Shown piece by piece: positions 58,171-64,000 of a stretch of 64,000 nt of DNA. The DNA is from Mesorhizobium sp. M00.F.Ca.ET.216.01.1.1 (GTDB taxonomy: Bacteria > Pseudomonadota > Alphaproteobacteria > Rhizobiales > Rhizobiaceae), in NCBI RefSeq assembly GCF_004010325.2, contig NZ_SADR02000028.1, positions 1 through 64,000 of the forward strand. Reading direction: 5' to 3'. A program made the position numbers and the translations under genes. Below the pieces are notes generated by a model. The model worked only from the letters and a program-made list of their open reading frames with translations. It was not told where the DNA came from and did no database searches. Position 1 is the stretch's first letter; every line of letters begins with the position of its first letter.

Positions 58171-59940
58171 ATGACTCACATGCTGCGCGATCATATCCAT
58201 GAGGTAGGTGACCGGAACATCCTGCCGACGCGAGAGATCAAGGCCATGCACAAGGCAGATGTCTCGCTAAGCGGGATCTACGAGATTTCGAAGGTCCTTA
58301 CTGCGCCCGCTCGCCTCGAGATCACGCTTGCCAACGTCGTCAACATCCTTTCCTCGTTCCTGCAGATGCGTCACGGGGCGATCATCGTCCTGGACGAAGA
58401 AGGAGAGCCGGAAATCACCGCGACCGCGGGCGTAGCGCACCATCCACAACCCAGCGCCGGCCGCGCGGTCCCGCAGGCCGTAGTGGATCAGATTGTCGCG
58501 ACGGGGACGCCACTCGTCATCCAGGACCTCAATAAGTCTGAGCTGTTCTCGCCCGTTCAACGGCCGCAATCCGACGGTGTAGCTCCGATCGCCTTCATCG
58601 GCGTCCCGGTCAAGGCGGAACACCAGGTTCTTGGAACCCTTTCGATCGACCGTGTCAGGGACGGCGCCATCAGCTTCCGCTACGACGAAGATGTCCGCTT
58701 CCTGACGATGGTTGCCAATCTCGTCGGCCAAACGATCCGTCTCCATCGCATACTGAGCACGGACCGCCAGCGGCTTATCGAAGAGCAGCAGCGGCTGGAA
58801 AAATCGCTCGACGATGAAAGAGCCGGTCCCGCTCGCCATCCACATGTCAAGATCGATGGGATCGTCGGAGAAAGCCAGGCGGTCAAGAACGTGCTCGACA
58901 CCGTTTCAATCGTGGCGAAGACGAATTCCACGGTTCTTCTGCGCGGCGAGAGTGGCACCGGGAAGGAGCTGTTCGCGCAGGCCATCCATGAACTGTCGCT
59001 GCGCAAGAAGAAGCCCTTCGTCAAGCTGAATTGCGCCGCGCTGCCGGAAAGCGTTCTGGAGTCGGAACTCTTCGGGCATGAGAAAGGCGCCTTTACCGGC
59101 GCCATAGCGCAGCGCGCCGGCCGCTTTGAACTGGCGCATGGTGGAACGCTGCTCCTCGACGAGATCGGCGAGATTTCGCCGGCTTTTCAAGCCAAGCTCC
59201 TGCGCGTGTTGCAGGAAGGCGAATTGGAGCGCGTCGGCGGCACCAGGACGCTGAAAGTTGACGTCAGGCTCATCTGCGCGACCAACAAGGATCTCGAGGC
59301 AGCTGTCGCGAACGGGCAGTTCAGGGCCGACCTCTACTACCGCATCAACGTCGTGCCGATCATGCTGCCTCCGCTCAGGGAGCGACCCGGCGACATTCCG
59401 CGCCTCGCCAACGCCTTCCTTGGCCGCTTCAACAGCGAAAACAATCGTGAAATCGCTTTCACGCCTTCGGCGCTTGATTTGATCTCACGATGCTATTTTC
59501 CCGGCAATGTTCGCGAACTGGAGAACTGTGTGCGGCGGACGGCGACACTCGCGCGATCCAAATCGATCGCTCCGTCGGATTTCGCCTGCAAGAGCAGTCA
59601 ATGCCTGTCATCGCTTCTGTGGAAAGGGGCCGACCGGTCGCATGGCAGCAATGCCATCGACGACCTCGCCCAAGGCCGGATGATGCCGGCCGGATCGCCA
59701 GTGCCGGCCCGGCGCCCGATCATGCCTGACGAACGCGAAGCGTCGCCCGTCAAGGCCTGCGATCCGAACGATCCCGCTTGCCCGGCAATGGGGTCGCGTC
59801 TCACCGAACGCGACCGGCTGATCGAGGCGATGGAAAGGTCCGGTTGGGTTCAGGCAAAGGCGGCCCGCATTCTCGGGCTCACGCCTCGGCAGATCGGCTA
59901 TGCCCTGCGCCAGCACCATGTCGACGTGAAGAAGTTCTGA
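58171..59940 (+). CDS. nifA: Nitrogen fixation activator NifA
   Basis: A 589-residue sigma54 activator. Residues about 35-195 form a GAF domain. The AAA+ domain carries Walker A GESGTGKE (259-266), GAFTGA (306-311) for sigma54 contact and LLLDEIGE as Walker B. The linker shows C441-X11-C453-X19-C473-X4-C478, exactly the oxygen-sensing pattern of rhizobial NifA. HTH near 560-585 (QAKAARILGLTPRQIGYAL). No -24/-12 or NifA site was found in the 260 bp upstream. Confidence 0.97.
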   Translation: MTHMLRDHIHEVGDRNILPTREIKAMHKADVSLSGIYEISKVLTAPARLEITLANVVNILSSFLQMRHGAIIVLDEEGEPEITATAGVAHHPQPSAGRAVPQAVVDQIVATGTPLVIQDLNKSELFSPVQRPQSDGVAPIAFIGVPVKAEHQVLGTLSIDRVRDGAISFRYDEDVRFLTMVANLVGQTIRLHRILSTDRQRLIEEQQRLEKSLDDERAGPARHPHVKIDGIVGESQAVKNVLDTVSIVAKTNSTVLLRGESGTGKELFAQAIHELSLRKKKPFVKLNCAALPESVLESELFGHEKGAFTGAIAQRAGRFELAHGGTLLLDEIGEISPAFQAKLLRVLQEGELERVGGTRTLKVDVRLICATNKDLEAAVANGQFRADLYYRINVVPIMLPPLRERPGDIPRLANAFLGRFNSENNREIAFTPSALDLISRCYFPGNVRELENCVRRTATLARSKSIAPSDFACKSSQCLSSLLWKGADRSHGSNAIDDLAQGRMMPAGSPVPARRPIMPDEREASPVKACDPNDPACPAMGSRLTERDRLIEAMERSGWVQAKAARILGLTPRQIGYALRQHHVDVKKF

Positions 59941-60031
59941 ACGCCTGGACGGCATCAACTTCGCGGTCCGGCTGCCTCACGCCGCATGTCGGGCGCGAGG
60001 CATTTTCGTAATCCGACCCTCTCATCCAAAT

Positions 60032-60047
60032 TGTCGAAAGCCCGACA
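60032..60047. promoter_or_regulatory. NifA upstream activator site for nifB
   Basis: Perfect TGT-N10-ACA with middle CGAAAGCCCG. The bases that follow, ATGTCG, complete a CCGACAATGTCG block also seen at the fixA site. Centre about 80 bp before the nifB -24 element. Confidence 0.8.
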
Positions 60048-60119
60048 ATGTCGTGTAGGAACAGCGACCGAAATCGGATTCTTGTGTCTAACACATTGAA
60101 ATAAAAGTGATTTCAAATC

Positions 60120-60135
60120 TGGCACGGGTCTTGCG
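60120..60135 (+). promoter_or_regulatory. Sigma54 -24/-12 promoter of nifB
   Basis: TGGCACGGGTCTTGCG is a perfect consensus -24/-12 element (TGGCACG, TTGC). Transcription should begin near 60,146, which supports the nifB start at 60,175 rather than the upstream ATG at 60,145. Confidence 0.88.
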
Positions 60136-60174
60136 ACGCGAACGATGTCGTTCACCTTGGAACGGAGCCGTTCG

Positions 60175-61656
60175 ATGTCCACACCGATGATTTCGCTTGA
60201 GAGCCTAACCGGCGCAACGTCCTTCGACCAACTGCTGGCGACTGCCAAATCCGGTGGATGCTCGTCCTCGTCCTGCGGCTCTTCCGCAAAGCCGGACGAC
60301 ATGGACCCTGCCGTCTGGGAAAGGATCAAGGACCATCCCTGCTACTCGGAGGAGGCCCATCACTATTTCGCACGCATGCATGTGGCGGTCGCACCGGCTT
60401 GCAACATCCAGTGCAACTATTGCAACCGCAAATATGACTGCGCCAATGAAAGCCGCCCCGGCGTCGTCTCGGAGAAGCTGACGCCCGACCAGGCGCTGCG
60501 CAAGGTGATCGCGGTCGCCAACGAAGTGCCGCAGCTTTCCGTTCTCGGCATCGCCGGTCCTGGCGACGCCTGTTACGACTGGAGGAAGGCGAAGGCGACG
60601 TTCGAGCAGGTCGCCCGAGAAATTCCCGATATCAAACTGTGCATTTCCACAAACGGGCTCGCGCTCCCGGACCATGCCGACGAACTCGCCGACATGAACG
60701 TCGATCACGTGACGATCACCATCAACATGGTCGACCCGCAAATCGGCGCGAAGATCTACCCGTGGATATTCTACGGTCACCGGCGCTATACCGGCGTCGA
60801 GGCGGCCAGGATCCTGCACGAACGGCAGATGCTGGGCCTGGAAATGCTGACCGCGCGCGGCATCCTCACCAAGATCAATTCGGTGATGATCCCTGGCGTC
60901 AACGACGAGCACCTCGTCGAGGTGAACAAATGGGTCAAGGAACGCGGCGCCTTCCTGCACAATGTCATGCCGCTCATTTCCGACCCGGCGCACGGCACCC
61001 ATTACGGCCTCACCGGCCAGCGCGGCCCGAAGGCGATGGAACTGAAGGCGCTGCAGGACAAGCTCGAGGGCGGTGCCAAGCTGATGCGCCATTGCCGCCA
61101 GTGCCGGGCCGATGCCGTCGGACTGCTCGGCGAGGATCGCGGCCAGGAGTTCACGCTCGACCAGATTCCCGAAGAGGTCAGCTACGACGCACAAAAGCGC
61201 GAGGCCTATCGGGAGGTGGTCGCGCGCGAGCGTGGCGACCACTTCGCGGCCAAGAGCGAGGCAATCGAGGTCGTCAAGGCGGCGAGCGCCAGCGGTTTGC
61301 TGCTCGTCGCGGTCGCGACCAAGGGCGGCGGCCGCGTCAACGAGCATTTCGGCCATGCCAAGGAGTTTCAAGTCTACGAGGCTTCGCCGAAGGGCATCAG
61401 CTTCGTCGGGCACCGCAAGGTCGAGCAATATTGCCTTGGCGGCTGGGGCGAGGATGCGGCTCTCGACGGCGTCATCGCCGCGCTCGAGGGCATCGACATC
61501 GTGATGTGCGCCAAGATCGGAGAATGCCCCAAGGACCAGCTCACCGAGGCCGGCATCAGGGCAACGGACGCCTATGGCCACGAATACATCGAAACCGCGA
61601 TCGGCACTCTCTATGCGGCCGAATTCGGGATCGAACCCCTGGCGGCGACAGCTTGA
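60175..61656 (+). CDS. nifB: NifB, radical SAM FeMo-cofactor core synthase
   Basis: A 493-residue radical-SAM enzyme that makes NifB-co, the 8Fe-9S-C core of FeMo-co. The radical SAM Cys motif is C76-x3-C80-x2-C83 in APACNIQCNYCNRKYDC, with GIAGPGDACYD nearby. The C-terminal domain (residues about 365-480) is NifX-like: LLVAVATKGGGRVNEHFGHAKEF. GGAG lies 7-10 nt upstream of ATG 60175. First gene of nifB-fdxN-nifZ-nifT. Confidence 0.97.
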   Translation: MSTPMISLESLTGATSFDQLLATAKSGGCSSSSCGSSAKPDDMDPAVWERIKDHPCYSEEAHHYFARMHVAVAPACNIQCNYCNRKYDCANESRPGVVSEKLTPDQALRKVIAVANEVPQLSVLGIAGPGDACYDWRKAKATFEQVAREIPDIKLCISTNGLALPDHADELADMNVDHVTITINMVDPQIGAKIYPWIFYGHRRYTGVEAARILHERQMLGLEMLTARGILTKINSVMIPGVNDEHLVEVNKWVKERGAFLHNVMPLISDPAHGTHYGLTGQRGPKAMELKALQDKLEGGAKLMRHCRQCRADAVGLLGEDRGQEFTLDQIPEEVSYDAQKREAYREVVARERGDHFAAKSEAIEVVKAASASGLLLVAVATKGGGRVNEHFGHAKEFQVYEASPKGISFVGHRKVEQYCLGGWGEDAALDGVIAALEGIDIVMCAKIGECPKDQLTEAGIRATDAYGHEYIETAIGTLYAAEFGIEPLAATA

Positions 61657-61695
61657 GCCGCCTCATTCCAACCCGTCAACCGAACGAGGAGTAAA

Positions 61696-61890
61696 ATGGC
61701 CTTCAAGATCATCACTTCCCAATGCACCCAATGTGGCGCCTGCGAGTTCGAATGTCCCTCGGCTGCGATCAGGTTCAAGGGCGAGACCTACATTATCGAT
61801 CCGCAAAAGTGCACCGAATGCGAAGGCACGTTCGATACACAGCAATGCGCCTCGGTATGCCCGGTGCCCAAGACCTGCGTTCCCGCCTGA
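61696..61890 (+). CDS. fdxN: FdxN ferredoxin
   Basis: A 64-residue two-cluster ferredoxin: CTQCGACEFECP and then CTECEGTFDTQQCASVCPV, with the spacing C-x2-C-x8-C-x3-C that marks FdxN. It donates electrons for NifB or nitrogenase reduction. Located 39 bp after nifB as in other rhizobia; AACGAGG serves as ribosome site. Confidence 0.94.
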   Translation: MAFKIITSQCTQCGACEFECPSAAIRFKGETYIIDPQKCTECEGTFDTQQCASVCPVPKTCVPA

Positions 61891-62050
61891 TCTTGCGGGC
61901 ACCCCGAACCGAAGGTCAGCGAAAAGCGGGCACTCGTTTTCAGAGAAGATCATACCAAAGACGTCAGGTGCTCGGTGTGGCCTTGGACCCGCTTGTTGGC
62001 GGCCCGCAGACGATCTCTTAGGACGAACCGCGGAAAGGAAGGATTGAACC

Positions 62051-62383
62051 ATGGGCCTTGGACGCGAGCAGGAGGTCGAGATCCGCAAGCCCCCGCAATT
62101 CATGCCGGGCGAGCGAGTGCGCGCCACCCGGCATGTGAAAAATGACGGCACCTACCCCGGCAAGGATGTTGGAGAAAATCTGGTGAGAAAGGGCGACGAG
62201 GGCTATGTGCGCGACATCGGGACCTTCCTGCAGCAGTTCTACATCTATGCGGTCGAGTGGATTGATCGCGGCACCGTCGTTGGCATGCGCGCGCGCGAAC
62301 TGACGAGCCTCGACGATGTCGCGGCTTCCGGCACCGCGGGACGCGCGGCAACAACCGATTTCAGCGAGAGACCGGGCCTATGA
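62051..62383 (+). CDS. nifZ: NifZ, MoFe protein maturation factor
   Basis: A 110-residue NifZ: GERVRATRHVKNDGTYPGKDVGENLVRKGDEGYVRDIGTFLQQFYIYAVEW. NifZ helps form the second P-cluster in NifDK. It overlaps nifT by 4 bp. The 160 bp between fdxN and nifZ holds no convincing gene. Confidence 0.93.
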   Translation: MGLGREQEVEIRKPPQFMPGERVRATRHVKNDGTYPGKDVGENLVRKGDEGYVRDIGTFLQQFYIYAVEWIDRGTVVGMRARELTSLDDVAASGTAGRAATTDFSERPGL

Positions 62384-62592
62384 AAGTGATGATCCGCAGG
62401 AACGGGACCGGTCTTTCGGCCTACGTGCCCAAGAAGGACCTCGAGGAACCGATCGTCGAGATCGAGAACGAAGGACTTTGGGGCGGGTTCGTGCGGCTCA
62501 GGAACGGCTGGCGGTTGGTCCTGCCCGATCTTCCGGGCGATACGCGCCTGCCGATCACGGTCGAGGCGAAGAAAATTTCCGGCGAGGACTGA
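62380..62592 (+). CDS. nifT: NifT/FixU protein
   Basis: A 70-residue protein of the NifT/FixU family: MKVMIRRNGTGLSAYVPKKDLEEPIV then GGFVRLRNGWRLVLPDL. Role unclear; found only in nif clusters. Its stop overlaps the next in-frame ATG (TGATG) of the SIR2-like gene, indicating translational coupling. Confidence 0.93.
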   Translation: MKVMIRRNGTGLSAYVPKKDLEEPIVEIENEGLWGGFVRLRNGWRLVLPDLPGDTRLPITVEAKKISGED

Positions 62593-62618
62593 TGTATTTG
62601 GCTACCAAGGAGACGGGG

Positions 62619-63494
62619 ATGAATGCGATCCTGACTTCCGACTATCTCTTCATCATCCGGGACGGCGATGCCGAAAGGCGGCTCGCCTGCCTCGGAGAGG
62701 CGCTCGTCGCAAATGAAATCATTCCCTATCTCGGCCCCGGGCTCCTCCGGCTCGGCGCTACCGAACCGCCCGTGCCCGACACGCCGGAAGCGGTCGCAGC
62801 GCAACTTCACGCGCGGGCGCCGGCACCATCGAAAATCCGCACCAACATGTGGTCGGTCGCGCAATTCATCGAACAGCGCCGGCATCGCCTGACGCTTCAG
62901 GCCTGGATGACCGAACTCTTCGCCGCGCCGGTCGCGCCGACCACCTTTCATGCCTGGCTCGCCACGCTGCCGCTCTCACTTGTCGTCGACAGCTGGTATG
63001 ACGGCGCCATGCGTACGGCATTTGCGGAAACCGGCCGCACCAACGTCGTCGAGATACAGGGCATTACCCGGGCGGGCGAATTTCGTGACATCTGGACAAA
63101 GACTTACGACTTGACCGGCCGGGAACTCGACGTCGCACCGTCCGCGCAAACGATTCTCTATACGCCGCATGGCGGCGTCAGGCCGGCCGCAAATTTCCTC
63201 GTTGCCGATTCCGACTATGTCGAGGTGCTGACCGAAATCGACATCCAGACGCCGATCCCCGAAATGGTCAAGGAACGGCGCGCTGGCCGCGGCTTCCTTT
63301 TTCTCGGCTGCCGTTTCGACGATCAGATGCTGCGCACCTATGCCCGGCAGATCATGAAGCGCTCCAAAGGCCCGCATTTCGCGGTGATCGATGAGGCCGT
63401 GCTGACGAAAAACGAACGCCGTTTCCTTGCGGCGAGCGGGATCACTATCATAGACATGCCGGTAGACGAGGCTGTGGCGCGGCTTGCCGGATAA
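62619..63494 (+). CDS. SIR2-like-fold protein, nif-associated
   Basis: A 291-residue protein. IPYLGPGLLRLG near residue 27 resembles the NAD-binding start of SIR2 proteins, LVVDSWYDGAMRTAF matches the position of TTNYD in SIR2-like domains, and FLFLGCRFDDQMLRTY corresponds to the SIR2_2 C-terminal motif. The His of deacetylases is not evident, so it might be an NADase or a non-catalytic NAD binder. AAGGAG precedes ATG 62619; the in-frame ATG at 62592 overlaps the nifT stop. It closes the nifB operon. Confidence 0.65.
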   Translation: MNAILTSDYLFIIRDGDAERRLACLGEALVANEIIPYLGPGLLRLGATEPPVPDTPEAVAAQLHARAPAPSKIRTNMWSVAQFIEQRRHRLTLQAWMTELFAAPVAPTTFHAWLATLPLSLVVDSWYDGAMRTAFAETGRTNVVEIQGITRAGEFRDIWTKTYDLTGRELDVAPSAQTILYTPHGGVRPAANFLVADSDYVEVLTEIDIQTPIPEMVKERRAGRGFLFLGCRFDDQMLRTYARQIMKRSKGPHFAVIDEAVLTKNERRFLAASGITIIDMPVDEAVARLAG

Positions 63495-63806
63495 ACCTCA
63501 GCCACAGTCGGGGTATTCTCGATCGGGCGCTCAACCATCCTATTCGCACTTCGTTGCCCCCGTTCGCCGCACCTACCGACCACGGCTCAGAATCCAGGTT
63601 GACGGCGTAAGTCGCCGAGGATTGCGGCAAGGTAGTTCGGATCCCAGCCGGCATGAGGCGCTCTGAGTCCGCGTATCACAGGCGCAACAACCGCCCGGTT
63701 AGACCGGGACGGTTAGCATGCATGACAAAAGTGGTTGCGGGGACACGCACCCCCCGATACCGACATTCGATAATCGTTGAGATCTGACAGATCTAGCGAT
63801 GTCCTA
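63495..63806. other. Intergenic region after the nif block
   Basis: 312 bp with no gene that I can support. It contains copy B of the 49-bp diverged direct repeat. It separates the nifB operon from a convergent MFS gene; no T-rich hairpin terminator was seen. Confidence 0.5.
63741..63789 (+). repeat. Diverged 49-bp direct repeat, copy B
   Basis: Begins GGACACGCA and contains CCGATACCGACATTC. It matches 24,554-24,602 at 41 of 49 positions. Same orientation as copy A, 39 kb apart, on either side of the whole accessory block from the toxin remnant to the last nif gene. Confidence 0.6.
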
Positions 63807-64000
63807 TTACAGCTGGGCTTGAAGCCCTCGTCGATGAGCAATGAGCCAAGCCAAGCCGCATGCCAGTGCGACGTTGATCAAGGCAAGCCCGGAAAGCACT
63901 GCCAGTAACCCGTGGGCGCCCGCACGCTCCAACAGCAGTGCACCAACAGACGGCGCCGCCGCCTGCGCTAGCAGACTTGGCATGGCAAGACGGCCGATTA
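63807..64000 (-). CDS. MFS transporter, C-terminal end (cut by window edge)
   Basis: The minus-strand frame, stop at 63807-63809, encodes 63 residues ending a membrane protein: IGRLAMPSLLAQAAAPSVGAL, then two hydrophobic segments LLAVLSGLALINVALACGLAW. The AMPSLLAQAAAPSVGALLLE pattern is typical of transmembrane helix 11 of certain MFS efflux transporters. The rest lies beyond the window, so substrate and completeness are unknown. Confidence 0.65.
   Translation of the reverse strand, partial: IGRLAMPSLLAQAAAPSVGALLLERAGAHGLLAVLSGLALINVALACGLAWLIAHRRGLQAQL

Noticed and set aside
60145..60174. Upstream ATG as nifB start
   Set aside because: It coincides with the predicted start of transcription and would leave no leader; ATG 60175 has GGAG and normal spacing.
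60205..61581. 458-codon minus-strand frame opposite nifB
   Set aside because: Shadow frame; no ribosome site or domain, while nifB has promoter, start and motifs.
1..64000. CRISPR array, rRNA genes or replication origin
   Set aside because: No array of regularly spaced repeats, no rRNA-like sequence and no DnaA-box or repABC-type region was noticed.

Overview
The window looks like a rhizobial alphaproteobacterial chromosome, most likely Mesorhizobium or a close relative. The evidence is the high GC coding style, a chpT / receiver protein / ctrA / fliJ / sciP cell-cycle block, an EipA (DUF1134) gene, and a rhizobial-type NifA carrying the C-X11-C-X19-C-X4-C oxygen-sensing signature. Genus assignment is inference, because no rRNA gene is present.

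Positions 1-22,510 are ordinary core genome: a partial ISAs1-type transposase at the edge, leuA behind a leucine-rich leader peptide, scattered enzymes (alpha/beta hydrolase, phosphoesterase, Nudix, glutathionyl-hydroquinone reductase, GNAT, SDR plus CaiB/BaiF CoA-transferase, HugZ-like, TrmH-like), then the cell-cycle block (eipA, chpT, response regulator, ctrA, fliJ, sciP), mnmA, a Gfo/Idh/MocA oxidoreductase and tRNA-Met(CAT).

At 22,511-24,169 a large serine recombinase lies tail-to-tail with tRNA-Met, and its 3' end overlaps the tRNA 3' half. This is the signature of an integrated island, and everything to its right is accessory. 24,200-28,200 is a decayed zone: a PIN-toxin remnant with an intact antitoxin, a frameshifted gene, an XRE regulator with two palindromic operators, and a PadR/membrane pair. 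28,270-31,045 holds an exported caspase-like protease next to an exported alpha/beta hydrolase. 31,265-37,604 is a six-gene minus-strand signalling operon: two Tat-type NMT1-like binding proteins, a Sco protein, a HAMP-GAF histidine kinase, a single receiver domain, and a receiver-nucleotide cyclase.

38,580-63,494 is a dense nitrogen-fixation cluster. A minus-strand operon runs nifH-D-K-E-N-X, DUF269, CCE_0567-type protein, fdxB, nifQ. A divergent plus-strand set runs iscN-nifU-nifS-nifV-cysE-nifW, then fixABCX-peroxiredoxin-orf63-nifA, then nifB-fdxN-nifZ-nifT and a SIR2-like gene. Four sigma54 -24/-12 elements (nifH, iscN, fixA, nifB), each with an upstream TGT-N10-ACA NifA site, tie the units together. 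NifHDK form nitrogenase. NifB, E, N, X, V, Q and the ferredoxins build FeMo-cofactor. IscN, U, S and CysE supply Fe-S and cysteine. FixABCX delivers electrons. No nod genes are in the window, while nifV and nifQ are present.

The strongest leads for something undescribed are the binding-protein/Sco/kinase/cyclase operon, the exported caspase-hydrolase pair, and the SIR2-like gene closing the nifB operon. The window ends in the C-terminus of an MFS transporter. A diverged 49-bp direct repeat occurs at 24,554 and again at 63,741.
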